Shown here one piece after another: positions 34,722 through 46,937 of a DNA stretch of 64,000 bases. The DNA comes from Gymnopus androsaceus JB14 (lineage: Eukaryota > Basidiomycota > Agaricomycetes > Agaricales > Omphalotaceae). The notes below the pieces were generated by a model, which ran no database searches, was not told the origin of the DNA, and worked only from the letters and a program-made list of their open reading frames with translations. The stretch spans positions 62,001 to 126,000 of the forward strand of contig ML769428.1 of NCBI GenBank assembly GCA_009733575.1, in the 5' to 3' direction. The position numbers and the translations under genes were made by a program. Within the stretch, counting starts at the first letter, position 1, and every line of letters starts with the position of its first letter.

Positions 34722-37700
34722 TCCTGAACATGTGTCAAGTTATAAGAGGACTACGCTACAACTCGCTCAGTTGTGGCATATATACATTTTCTCTTCGAAT
34801 TATACTTGAATTCTATCTATTTTTCTCCGGGGTTTATGTTAGTAGTATCTAGTAGTATACTAGTTTCTTCTTTCTTGTAGAGTGCATAATTACTCCCCGA
34901 AATTAAATTATTCTATTCTACTCATTAGAAGAGCTCCAGAGGAGGAATCTTGACTTCCATATGAAAGCATTTTTCATCATTTAATGTACATCTTGGTCAA
35001 AATTGGCTGTTTCTGCTTGATCAACGTACTTTTTGCACATATTTTGTACTTTGTGTGTGTACATAAGCATGATCATTACTTCTCTTGTGTACTTGGGGTT
35101 TACTTTGTGTGACTAGTTTTGACATATCTCTGAATGCTACTTGAGTTTACCAGTGCTTACTCCTGCTTCTAACTACATACAAGTGTACTTCTGAGTACTT
35201 CTGAGTACTTCTAACTACTTAAAAGTGTACTTCTGAGTACTTCTGAGTACCTTTAAGTACTTAAGAGTGTACTTCTGAGTTCTGATCCTTTCGAAGTCAT
35301 TCAAGGCAGCGTGAGCGTGAGAACTTTACCAAATTCTTGCTGATTAGAAGTTGCCATACTATTACTACTACTAATAGTACTTAATAATAATAATACAATG
35401 GCTCGAGTGGCTCGAGTCTAAGGCCGACTGCTCCCTTGTGGGACCCTGCAATAGAGCCACTTGTCTAAGTATCATAAGCGCCTGTGACATCGCTGAACAT
35501 TAATGAGTATCAGTCGATCTTTCGAAAAATTTAATAAGATTCACCGGTACTCACCGCATCAGCAAAATCAAGCGTTCATCTTTGATGGCTATCATCTTTG
35601 ACAGGGCGTCTCTGTCTATACATTGGTTGATATGTCTATTCAGGTGCATCTGTGGAGGTCTGTGGCTATCCCAGAGTGCCTTTGTCTATACAATTATGAC
35701 TATGACTATGGCCATATTAACTGGGTCTATGAAAACCTAGAAAGTCTTTCGTGAATTACTGTGTTGGAAATTTTCAGCCTATGCTCAGTTTATGACCCAT
35801 CGTTGATTTTTTCCACTTTGCGTTGTTCAAACCTGGTTCAAACTGTGGTATTGGAAACTCGACGAACTCGAATAAAACGAAGATTTTGGGCGTTTAAAGG
35901 CCGCTAAAGGCGGGCCGCCCATACCTTGTGATCTATACAGTGTATTCTCACGACTTCTCATTGGATGTACATGAGTTTTCTTTTTCACAGCCTCCAATCC
36001 TCGCACTTCAAGTTCAACTCCGTCAACGGTCAAGCCCTCAAGACTTGCATAAAGCACTCTCGCTCAACAACCCAAACTCACTAGAGCCGAGGTTGTCAAC
36101 AACTTGCATTACTTCAACGTCCTCCTCAACATTCAACTTCAAGGACCAAATATTCTTTTACAAGCATGAGACATTGTTGGCACTGCTCGGCGCATAGAAT
36201 GCTAACTTTTTTCACCTCGGCTAGTCATAATTTCGTTGGGAGTCATAGTGGAATACTGGGGCCGCGTTGGTGCGTAACATTGTAAATTTTCAGATTTCTT
36301 TCTCGCTGACTAAACGACCTCTTTCAGTCTGTCCATGTCAACTCTACCTTGATGGCGACCTGCCTCCTTCATCTTTCCCACTTTTCCCTTGTTATTTTTG
36401 TCCTTGTCTCGCCCAACAGAAGTGGGGTTTCGTCTACGCACCTACCTCTATAGTATCTGTTGTATGTAACCAGTACTATGTAGTTTGACCAATAAATGGC
36501 ATTTTCGAATCATTTTATTTCGACGCAAATTGACCCCTGCCCAAATTATACTGGCCCAGAATAGCAATCTATAGTACAGAAAGATGCAAATAAAGCTGCG
36601 AAAGATGTCTGGAAAGACACAGATGTGTCTTTGAGAAGTGCTTTCAATGTCTCCTCAAAGACAGATTAAGTCTTTATAAAGACACCTTGTATCTTTTTCA
36701 TAGCTATGTACCTTCTCGGTGGAGATGGGTAACTATGAAGAAATTTCCGTCTGTCGCGTCTGTCACGTCTCCCGGGAGCTGCCAAAGACGGACCCCTGAT
36801 TTTCCTGATGCGGTATTCAGAGGTAGATGAATACATAAGTTGGGTATTAGCAGCTCGCACAAATGTATTTCTAAGTACGTCATCAACTGATAGTTGACAC
36901 AAAGTAAGCATATGAAGTACATTTAACCATGTTTAAGTAGGTTGTAGCCGCACAAACCGCTATGTACATAAAGTAGGTTACGCTCTCATCCGGCCTCTTT
37001 TTCCGATGAAAAATACCGTCATACTTCCAGCCTCTTTCCATAGACCATCGCTTAGACTAAAATAACCTTTCGAATCCAACCAATAGGAGCCATGAGCATT
37101 GCTCGGTCTGAATTTCCACCGACAGAATCGAGTACTGATTGTCTGTTCGAAACAAATACTAGTCGGTACTTCATTCACTCATAAGTCAATGTTCAAGTGC
37201 AGAGACCAGCATTCTGTCAACTAAAAGAATCCTAGAAAGCATGGATCCAACCATATACGAGTACTAGGACCAATGATTAACCAGAGAAACTCAATCAATC
37301 AGCTAGTACTTACTGTATAGTTTCGAATTTAAGTTCAGTAACGCGTAACGCGGGGTACTGAACTGGGGTGAATTCTATCTTCATAACGCGTAACATCAGC
37401 CTTTGAACTATGATTTTTCGGCGCTTATATGCCCAAGTTTTGCAGCCGGCTACGCCGGCAACTATATTTGAACAGAATTTCAATGTGTCACACTGCCTAA
37501 CGAATGTGTCCAAGCCGTAACGCGTAACATCGGCTGAACTTATTTTCGAAATGATACAGTAATCTCCAACCATCATCACCATAGCCTGTCCCCATGGTCG
37601 GTATCAGAAAGCTCATCCGAAAGTTCAGATGTTTCAGGCTCAGGACTCCCCGATTTGGTTTATAGCAGAATACTAAAGCGACTCAGATAAATCAGTGTGG

Positions 37701-38304
37701 TAAGCTCTTGCAGTCTACTATCCGTTACAGAAATTTAACAGACATTGTCAGTGAGGATGAGTGATCCCTGAGACTGTGGATGTTCGCATTGTGCTCACTG
37801 GCGACGCATGAGAGACTAGTGCCGGTACGTACTTATAAGCATACGGACGGAATGAGAGTTCATATGATGAATCCCACCATTCACCCATAAGTATTAAGGC
37901 CCAGTCCAGACTGATCAGATTTTAGACTGGAGAAATATGAAATAACATCCGGGCCAATGAACAGACTCGACATACTACTTAATACCGGCCGACTGCAGCC
38001 TTCAAGTTTCTCAAATCTGGAAAGTTCCGAATTTGGCTTCCTATAAGTGGCTGTACTATCATCTCAGTCAGCGGAGATACGCTCAGGCCCTTCTCTACTA
38101 TCCAATAGCTCTACCGTTGATGCGCAGGCGTTAAGCATTTTCTTCTCTCAGTATACTAGTAAAACTATTGTAGGCACCGGTCAGTGCATCTTCCGGTCTC
38201 CGACTTGCCATTCCCGAGACTAATACTCCCATCTACTTTATTCTCAACCACGGGAATCGTTTATTCTGTTTGTAGTACTGGACCAAAAGGAACACACTAA
38301 AAGG
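34722..38304. other. Intergenic region between the peroxidases, with repeats
   Basis: No gene is supported in these 3.6 kb. Visible structure includes a dispersed repeat at about 34975-35100 whose inverted relative lies at 48745-48875, a degenerate GTACTTCTGA tandem tract at about 35185-35280, an inverted repeat AAAGACACA/TGTGTCTTT near 36615, three copies of TAACGCGTAAC between 37340 and 37530, and a duplicated promoter segment from 37975. Open frames here have no recognisable domains. Confidence 0.5.
35185..35285. repeat. Degenerate tandem tract of GTACTTCTGA units
   Basis: The 10-bp word (G)TACTTCTGA recurs head to tail, mixed with variants such as TACTTCTAAC and TACTTAAAAG. It is non-coding. 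Confidence 0.7.
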
Positions 38305-38311
38305 TATAAAT
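38305..38311 (+). promoter_or_regulatory. TATA box of manganese peroxidase gene 2
   Basis: TATAAAT lies 87 bp before the ATG, in the same context as copy 1 (CACTAAAAGGTATAAATACTG). Confidence 0.6.
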
Positions 38312-38391
38312 ACTGCACAAAACATGATTAGGACCTTCACTGCCCTTTCTTCTCCTCTGACTTCTCTGGCTTGACCTTCGGTATCTTGACA

Positions 38392-40261
38392 ATGGTGTTT
38401 TTCAGCGTTTTGCCAGTCGCTCTCCTCGCTCTTGTCTACCGTCCATGCGGCTCCCGCTTCAGAAGGCGCGGTCTGCTCTGACGGTACAGCTGTGAGCGAC
38501 GCAGTGTGCTGTGACTTCATTCCTGTATGTTCTTCAACTCACAGTCATCATGGTAATGGCCATTAGCTGATGACATTACGCTCCTCTCCTTAGCTTGCCC
38601 AAGCTCTTACCGAGACTCTCTTTGAGAACGAGTGCGGTGAAACTGGTAGGTACTGATGTTACAGTAGGTATAACTGGCCGCTAATACTCTCCCCTAGCCC
38701 ATGAAGTGCTTCGTCTGAGTTTCCGTGCGTGTCGTTATAAGTCCTTATCATTGTACTTGCTCTGATTTGCTGCGCCACAACAGATGATGCCATCGCTTTC
38801 TCTCAGTCCCTGGGACCTTCCGCGTAAGTTTCCCATTGCTTGCTTTCTCGTCACACCGGACTCACTCTCATATACCAACAGCGGAGGAGGTGCAGATGGA
38901 TCGATGCTGGTTTTCCCCGACGTCGAGCCCAACTATGCCGCCAACCTTGGTATCTCTGACAGTGTCAACGATCTCCTCCCTTTCCTCGGTTCGGGACAAT
39001 TTCCCACCATTACCGCAGGAGACATGATCCAGTTCGGAGCTGCTGTTGCTGTTGGTCTTTGTCCCGTATGTACATATTTCTTGAGATAGCCATGCTCTAA
39101 TGGACTAAAACTCATTAAGGGCGCACCTCAACTCGAGTTCTTAGCTGGACGTCCAAATGCCACCTGCTCCTGCTATCGATGGCTTGATTCCCGAGCCCCA
39201 AGACCCAGTCACCATGCATATTGACCCGTTTTGCAGACGCGGTTGGTTTGATTTTTTTCTTCCCCGATGTCCTTATTCACAATGTGTATCACCAGAATAA
39301 TTTTACCGCTGAGGATGTCGTTTCCCTACTGGTATCGGTGGGTTTAGCTTTTTTTAGTTATTCGATGTCATCCACTCATATATGTTGATGATAACTTAAT
39401 AGCACACAGGTCCAGTTTTGCACAATAATTTATTCTCAGTCGCCTTACATACTCCTCTCTTTTCAGTGGCCAGAGCAGATCACGTAGACCCTACCGTCCC
39501 CGCTGCGCCTTTCGACTCGGCGAGTATATTTTTACAACGCTGGTGAACCCATCATTTGACCTTTGACCTCCCACAGACTCCTTTTACATTTGACACGCAG
39601 TTCTTCCTCGAGACTCTCTTGGTCGGTGTTGGCTTCCCTGGAACAGACAGTGCGTGTAATTACATAATGGATATGTATACTAGAGCTAATTGAAACCGCT
39701 ATAGACAACACTGGTGAAGTTGCTTCCCCCCTCCCATTAACCGTTGGTGTAAATTCTGGAGAGCTTCGACTTCAATCCGATTTTTTACTCGCTCGTGACA
39801 ACCGGACTGCTTGTTTTTGGCAAGACATGATCAGTACGTGTCGCTATAGTTTAGTTTTATTACTACTAATCTATCTTCGTGCATTGGTAGATGAAGAAGA
39901 GCTGATGGCTTCCAAATTCAAGGCTGCCATGAGCCAGATGGCGATTATTGGCCACAACCGTGACGACCTGATCGACTGCTCGGCTGTTGTCCCCAAGCCT
40001 GTCCCCGCTTTAGGGAAGCCCGCGACGTGAGTAGTGGCTCTGAGAGATAGACACTCGAGATTAATTGTTTGTAGTTACCCGGCTACCAAGAGCTTCAAAG
40101 ACATTCAACAGGCTTGCCCCTCGCCATTCCCGAGTCTTACCACTGACCGTAAGCCACAGTCGTTTCTTTTGGAGATGTACCTCAATCCTTTCTCTTTAGC
40201 TGGTGCCGTGGAGACTGAAATTCCCGACTGCCCTGATGACCAAACCACTTGCACGTCTTGA
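38392..40261 (+). CDS. mnp: Manganese peroxidase (class II, short type), copy 2, with frame breaks
   Basis: This is a tandem duplicate of 32855-34721, with the same 14-exon layout and the same 7-nt microexon (39403-39409). The catalytic and Mn-binding segments ([22 protein letters not shown]) are conserved, and so are [14 protein letters not shown] helices and the disulfide cysteines. Three one-base insertions relative to copy 1 break the frame: about 38431-38434 in the signal peptide, 39165 (CCACCTGCTCC) and 39217 (CATGCATATTG). Without them the protein would be about the same length. The intron after 39519 uses a GC donor (GCGAGT) where copy 1 has GTGAGT. The copy also ends CTS after [13 protein letters not shown]. 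Either it is newly dead or the consensus is wrong; low divergence in exons favours recent function. Confidence 0.9.
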
Positions 40262-41206
40262 ATGAGTGGTTAAAGGACTGGGTTTAACGCCACAGGCCTC
40301 CCAGTTGATAGCAGAATATGCATTCCCCCTCTTTGAATGTAACTATTGGTCGTATTGTATTCGGTTTCTTCAGTATCATTCATATTTATCTATTGAAATA
40401 AAAGTTGAATAAAATAAAGGATCAAGTAGCTGTAGGCTTGAAGGAAGCGAAGCATTTTCTCTCGATTTTATGATTTATCATTGCGTGGATGAAGTAGTTG
40501 GAAAATGGGAAGTCACATGGCTTAGAATAAGTAATGTTAGGAGCCGGGTTCCCAAACTAGTGACTGAGTCGTCAGCAAAACCTGGGTGTTTGCCACAGCC
40601 ATCCACAGCAGTCCATAGAAGTCACAAAACCTCACTACACTGTACAGAACTGCAGATTGCTATGGCTTCTATGAGTTGCTATAGGCATCTGACAGTTGGC
40701 GTGACAGCTGTCAACAGATACAGTCAGGATCCACCGTTGAACTTTGGGACCTATAAAATCAGAATGTTTTTCTTCATTGTATTTCATTGGTAGTACCATG
40801 TACTTAGTGGCATTAGCATGTAGTACCAATAAAACATTTCTACTGGATTTCCACAATTCTCACAAGCCCGAAAGATTAATACAGAAGCAAACCCAGAAGC
40901 GAAAAATTCTAAGGAAATTGATATATTCAGGGCAGTTTTGCATGGTTTCTCTTGATTCTTTTTTTTCTATAGGTCGTATAATATGCGAGGATTACGATCT
41001 GATTTTATCAGAATTTTTGAGGGCCTACAAATGGCATCATAAATTAATTTATCTTTTGCTGCCAAAACCTGCCAAAACCCAGAAGCGAAACTTTGGGCTA
41101 ATTGGGCCTCTACATATCCGCATCCCTTTGGGATTGCTTGTAGCATGGCTTTGCATGCTCATAGAGTAGATTGAATCTATTGTATGCCCAAAAATACCAC
41201 TGATTT
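40262..41206. other. Intergenic, AT-rich, with short repeated words
   Basis: No gene is supported. The words CCCAGAAGCGAAA and CCACAGCAGTCCA recur here and again, in part inverted, around 42030-42210, suggesting remnants of repeats around the element at 41207-41855. Confidence 0.4.
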
Positions 41207-41855
41207 TGGTAGTAGCCAACGCCTGCCAGGAAAAGTGTGGGAATTAAATTAGCGCCAGTGCATTACCTTCGAAAAAAGTGGATGCACCAGCTGCAGCTTC
41301 AACCACATTGCCTGGCAGCTAGGTGTAGTGTAGCAAAGTGATTAGAATAGCAATCTATACGTTTTGTTCAAAAAAAACATTTCAAAAGTTGTGAGGAACC
41401 ATTCAGAATAGTACCCACAGGGTACAGAAAATGGCATTAATGGCCATACATATTGATTTTTTTTCGAACAAAACGTTCAAAATACATTTCTAAACATTTT
41501 ACTCTCTCAAAGTTTGTCAAGATGTGAAGTCGTTGAAGCTGTAGGTGGTGCATCGAAATCGCCGTGGAAAACAGCGCCAACTTTTAAGCGCCCTTCGAAA
41601 CACGGTCACAGTTAACACGGTCACAGTTAACACGTTATTTTGCATCCATTGCTCTTTTATTTGCTTTTGCACTTGTTTTGCACCACTTTTGTATTCCTAG
41701 ATACTGTATTCTTAGCACTCACATACTGGAACATAGAAACTAGCATATACTAGCGGAGGACAACGCAAAATAGCGGATTTACCTTGATTTGCCACCTTTT
41801 TTTAGGCGCCGTAGCTTAGTCAGCGCCAAATTCGCTAGTGGCGTTGGCTACTACC
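41207..41855. mobile_element. Non-autonomous DNA element (MITE-like) with 16-bp terminal inverted repeats and 8-bp target duplication
   Basis: Inverted ends GGTAGTAGCCAACGCC (41208-41223) and GGCGTTGGCTACTACC (41840-41855) match exactly. They are flanked by ACTGATTT on both sides (41199-41206 and 41856-41863). An 8-bp duplication is typical of hAT superfamily insertion. The inside has a subterminal inverted pair (ACGTTTTGTTC with an A-run at 41359-41378, and its complement at about 41453-41475) and a doubled 16-bp word near 41603-41634. There is no transposase frame. Confidence 0.8.
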
Positions 41856-42461
41856 ACTGATTTCATGGTACAATTCATAATATTTCAAAAACTGAGAAAA
41901 TTGCATTTTTGGCATAGTGTTCATATATGATCATATTATAATGGATTTATTATATCTAAGCTATGCTAGTCATGTCCAGAAACCCTTCTAGAGGTTGTAT
42001 AAAAAAAAACCGCATCCTAAAACACAATCTATATGACTCAAATATCAAATATTTTGCTTCTGGGTATTTTTTGCTTCTGGGTTTGCTTCTGTACTATATT
42101 TGGTATTGTAATGAATGGAACAATGCATGCATGAAATTGACCAATCAAAGCTATGAAACTGGCATATCCCACAGCATTCCTGGGCCACAGCAGTCCACAG
42201 CAGTCCACAGCAGTTTTGGTCAGAGGGGTATCCTGCTGTGGATGCTGTGGGTGCTGGACAGCTCTGTCCAGAACATCCAGGTTTTGCTGATGGACTAGAC
42301 CTAAGGCTGGAGAAATAGGAGAGAAGGTGTAGAATTTAGATAAAATTGGTTTAATGGTTACCAATAGCAAGAACCAGTAATGTGTCTGCTATATATATAT
42401 TTACTAGTCTACTCTAACATTTTGAGCGTCAAAGTTTATTAATTTTTGGAATTTTTGCTGT

Positions 42462-43904
42462 TTAGATTGTCGATTGGCTGAACCCCGAAGTGGAAATACT
42501 TGTGAGGTTCATATCCATCATTTCTATTGCATTACTTGTGAATTCTGGCTCAGCTGTTGATAAGCCAGAGGTCACTATCACAGGGGAGATCTCCATATGA
42601 AGAATGATGATAAGGGCAACAGGATACAAAGCCTGTTTGAGATGAAGTTTTTTCACCTTGATTAGACTGCTAGAAACACTTTTAATGGATATTGAACATA
42701 CAGCGCACCCATTGGCCACTGCTGTAAACATGGCATATATCAGAGATGTCCGTGACAATGGTTTAGTACCATTGTTTATCTCTAGAGCATTGGATACTGC
42801 ATACAATATCTAAGTCAAATAGCTAGTAAGTAGTTGATAAATGACATTAAAAAGATTTGTTAACCTGAATGATACAGAAGGCTAATCCCGATTCAACTAG
42901 AATGAGAAGAATTTTCCTCACTCGAGAGTGTTCTGAATTTTGATGCAGATTATGCTGGTGTATATACCTAAAATTGTTTGAGTGTGCAGTTCTTGAAAAT
43001 AATAAGGTTAGGCACCATGTTTTCAGACCAATCAAAATCGTTGCAAATGCATTTACCACCAGAGAGACTACAAGGGAAATCCAATCTAGTGGAATAGCAC
43101 CAATGTAGAGGTGAACAGAATGTGAGATATTATCAAATAAGGCATCAGCAATATTGATGCCTAGTAGAAGCAACTTTGAGCAGATAGCATAAGAAGAAAG
43201 ACCACAAATTCTCCTACCAATGTTTACTAGCATAAGTGACATTATTGTATAGCTCAAGAGGCGCCTCAAACCCTTCTGGGAAACATCCAAAATGGCCCAT
43301 GCTCTCCACAATACTAGACCATCTGAAATGAGAAGCTGTTACAATGCATGTATTAATGTAATGATTCCAGTATCTATATGAATGTAAGCTACACGCACAT
43401 TGAAAGTGGGCCCCCAGTATCCATATGACTCCCAAATATCTGGGCGCCTGTCTGCTATGCTAATACTTTCTGATAGATTCAGAGGACTGCTTGGATGTAC
43501 AAGCGAAAAATGAACAATTTCAAGGTCAGGACCAGCTCGAGTGACAAATTCATAGGTAACAGAAAGGAAGACAATGATTGAAAGGATCCAAAATGATCGC
43601 ATATGCCGCCTGAGTGGGTTTGACCTAAAGATTTAACAATGGATTCCATGCACCTCAGACATTTTGTTCGATTAAATTGAGAACATTGTGTACATACCGA
43701 AACAAGTCGCATGGCTGTAGAAAATGAAAGAATATACAGGCCTATTGAGGAAATTAGTTCTATGAATAAGAGTATTGCTTGTTATAATCCGATGAGTGAA
43801 AAAGAAAACACACCATACATGACACAAGTGCATATTACATTGACAAGGTTTTGGTAAAGGCTCTCGGCAAGCTGATTTAACTCTGCAATCTCGTCTAATG
43901 TCAT
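42462..43904 (-). CDS. Seven-transmembrane protein of a basidiomycete-specific family
   Basis: This is a multi-pass membrane protein of the agaric family marked by DGL(V)LWRAWAIL and a late VESG motif. The start at 43904 gives MTLDEIAELNQLAESLYQNL and the first membrane helix. After a short intron come LYILSFSTAMRLVS, then LRRHMRSFWILSIIVFLSVT with a second helix, GLVLWRAWAILDVSQKGLRR, WISLVVSLVVNAFATILIGL and RKILLILVESGLAFCIIQ. The last exon from about 42806 gives SLIYAMFTAVANGCAVCSIS and ALYPVALIIILHM before a Ser/Thr-rich tail. The splice at about 43618-43697 is out of phase by one base. The function of the family is unknown; a receptor role has been suspected from topology only. Confidence 0.65.
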
Positions 43905-45204
43905 TGTGGTATGGATGGAATGAGGGGGAGTTGGAGGGCAGCCAAAGGCATTCTCATGACACTGCATTGGAATTTGTATAAGTACCCAAGAATTCAAGAT
44001 GGATCACATTGTAGATGATCCTTGGTATATCCGCATCCAATGGTCAAGCCTTCGATCAACGTTCCGCGATTAGAATATAGAGAAACAGGCTTCGGCAGTT
44101 TCCATCAGATAGATGCATACACTTGTGTTGTATACATCTGCCTGCGATCTGCCATTTTTTTGATAAATGTGCCTTCTATCTGTCCTGCTAAACTCCTACG
44201 GAATCAAGACGGGAAGCACATAGAGCTGTATGGAATTAAGGAACAAAGATTTACGACACGGAATGACAAGCCAATTTCCAAGTGCGGAACACACGAGTGG
44301 GCAAGGTTCATCGTCTCAGCTAGCTGCAATAACTGAGTAAGGCAATGGGAGCGACGGGAGCAACTTGAAGCCTCTAATCATTGGAAGCGGGAGGCGGTAA
44401 GTTGGAATCATCTATAGTTATACTAGTATCGAGCCACTACCCACCAGCATACAATCCGAGATGTCACCGTTGCATGCCGCTAACCGGCTCCCTGGAAATC
44501 TCAAGCCGAGCTGTTTCCAGCTAGTAGAATCCAGAGCGGAAATGAGATGAGATAGTATATGCCTCCCCACTAGTATATACGAAGTCAAGGTAATGAAAAA
44601 AGAATTGTTTTCGCACTCCTCGCCACAAGTTTGACGATGGGCGCTGATCGATGATCATTGATCATCGATGCATATGGCACCTCGACATGTTAGCTCTTAT
44701 ATGCATGTGTTTCTCTTTATAGAGATTCGATGAAGTCCAGAGTGCCTTGGAGAACATAACTTTACTCTGTTGAATGAGGATATGCGGCTCGCGGCTCGGC
44801 GGGCTTTTGCTCAAGCCACTGTATATTCTTGAAGTTTTTTTGAATCTAAACTTCGGGACTAGAGATTAGAAATTGAGGGATTCCACAAACTTGCCTATGG
44901 AGTTGAATCTAGTCAAGGACTTCTGACCCCGCTCGGAAACAGAAGAGGCAGCTCCAGTACTCTGCTGGCGTATATAGGTAGGGCATTCTTTGACCTTTTG
45001 TCGATTAGAAGATGGAACTCGACCAGGAGATGGTACCACGACGGAGTCTGCGCGAATCCAAAGGAGCTTGGGAACGACATACACCGATTCCGTATATGTC
45101 AACTTGGGATCTGTACCCTCGAGAAGGAGCCTGCCTTGTTTTGGAATTCATCCTTCGACATCGCGAAGGCGCGGTCGTAAAATTGGATCATGAATGTAAA
45201 CCCA
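43905..45204. other. Intergenic, no supported gene
   Basis: Open frames are short and unrecognised. A perfect palindrome with 11-bp arms (ATCGATGATCA, T, complement) lies at 44647-44669. Confidence 0.4.
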
Positions 45205-45325
45205 TAAAATACGTGGTCATTGACGTGTATTTGATCATGAAGATCAAAGTCAAGAGCAGGCGGTGTAGGTCCGCCTAACGAGGAGGACGAAGGGAAGGAA
45301 GAAGCCAAGAGGCTAAAAAGATTCA
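45205..45325 (+). pseudogene. Relic of the UVE1 3' end
   Basis: The sequence from TACGTGGTCATTGACGTGTA through AGAGCAGGCGGTG and then GTCCGCCTAACGAG to AAGGGAAGGAAGAAG follows the UVE1 coding tail (23172-23340), with the segment corresponding to about 23233-23279 deleted. Stops and frame changes make it non-coding. Confidence 0.7.
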
Positions 45326-45535
45326 GGAGAGGCTGGCAAGCACACTGTGACGATCCGAGGAAGGCCGGGCGTGGCGTGCGTGGACCGGCATAGGCAGCGC
45401 CTAATTAATTATGGACACGGCCGTAACGATTTGTTTCAGGAAAGAAGAGAAGTTTATAGGCTCGTCCCCACCCGCTTCCAGATGTTGATGCGATCAACGG
45501 TCAGCCGACTACGCGAGGCTTCCTCTGGAAGCGGC

Positions 45536-46426
45536 TGGGCTCCACTTGCAGTCACTAATAGGGTCACGAATTTGTGACTTTAACTTAGCGAAATTTTGAT
45601 TTCGAACCACCACTACCTCTGCGTGAATGGCCTGTCCTCCTTCCTCCTGACGGTAAAGAGGTAATTTACAGTGTGTTTATGAGTCTTGATCACGAATATT
45701 GCCATTTTTCGGCCCTTTTACAGTAGATTGAGCTCGCTGCAGCAATTTAGCAGCCATCTTGTACTGTTTTCTCGGATCCAGGTATAATATTGAGCCCAAC
45801 TTTTGGATTCGATACTTCATTCTGTATCACTGGATCATGGTAAGCCTGTGCAGATGAATTCAAGGTAAGTAAGTCCTTTTCGGCCCAGTTATCAGCAATT
45901 TTTGGTTCTGAATAGCACAATACTCACTCTCCTTCAACGTCAAGGTAATGAAAGATTGTTTCAATCTTCAATATAGCCATTATATACTTTAGTAAGTCTA
46001 ATCCTCTCATTTAAACCTTCTACGACTTCATTATTCTGGATTTTTGGTGATTTTTCCAGCAATATCCAGTTTTTCTTGCTCTAAAGCTCTCGTATTTGAG
46101 ATACGACGCTAATTTCAGCTATAGAGAACCCACGAAATCTTTTGGATTCACTCCGAGCGGCGCTTGCGCAATGCATACACCAGTGTCGCCGGTTTTGGGG
46201 TCAGCTTGGGCAATATCTCATCCCATGCATGTATTTTTCATCTTATACCTCTAAAATATGGATATTCTAACTCTATGAGATGATAAAAGTCCATCCATAA
46301 TAATTTTATAAGGGTCATGGCGGGGGACAGAGTTCCGCACCAAAAACTCAGATTTCTCGAAGCGAAATTTCGCTAAGTTGAAGTCACAAATTTGTGACTC
46401 TATTAGTGACTGCAAGTGGTTCCCAG
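45536..46426. mobile_element. DNA element with about 62-bp terminal inverted repeats, no transposase
   Basis: The left end 45536-45597 and the right end 46365-46426 are inverted copies with a handful of differences, sharing CCACTTGCAGTCACTAATAG and AACTTAGCGAAATTT. Each end contains a near-perfect palindrome (GTCACAAATTTGTGAC on the right). The roughly 765 bp between them encode nothing recognisable. I could not define a target-site duplication, so the superfamily is open. Confidence 0.8.
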
Positions 46427-46937
46427 TCCTTCGGGAGCCAACTAAGCTGTCAAAGCGCATTTCAAATTTATTTGAAATAGGTGGCGACTGAACGGAACTG
46501 GCGCCGCGAGTCTAAGAAGTTTATTACACACGGTTCAAGATCTAGAACTGATCATCCAGAGAATTATTCTGTCAATGCGGCACTAGCAAGGGCACTCCGG
46601 GCGTCCATGATGAAACGGGACGAGCTCGCACAAAGCTCGCAACTGGAAAACTGAGAATAGACAGTAGCAATATGTACAGGAATTGTACAAGAATGTAGAT
46701 GGCGATCGAACGAGATCCTTCCGGAAGACCAACTACGACCAATTGAGCCCACGCGTCATGCCATATTACTTACATTTGCGAACTCAGCGCTCTGCACCGT
46801 TCTTCTCATTGTGACTAGACCCTACGCTCTACAACCTCCGACGAGTTAAACCAGTGCATCCATTATCTTTTCTTCTTTTCTTCCTTCTTTCTGCCGGCCA
46901 AAGAAGGTTCCTCTGGTGGTCTCTCAGTCGACAACTA
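46427..46937. other. Upstream region of the secreted-protein gene
   Basis: No gene is supported. It ends in a C/T-rich leader (46855-46905). Confidence 0.4.
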
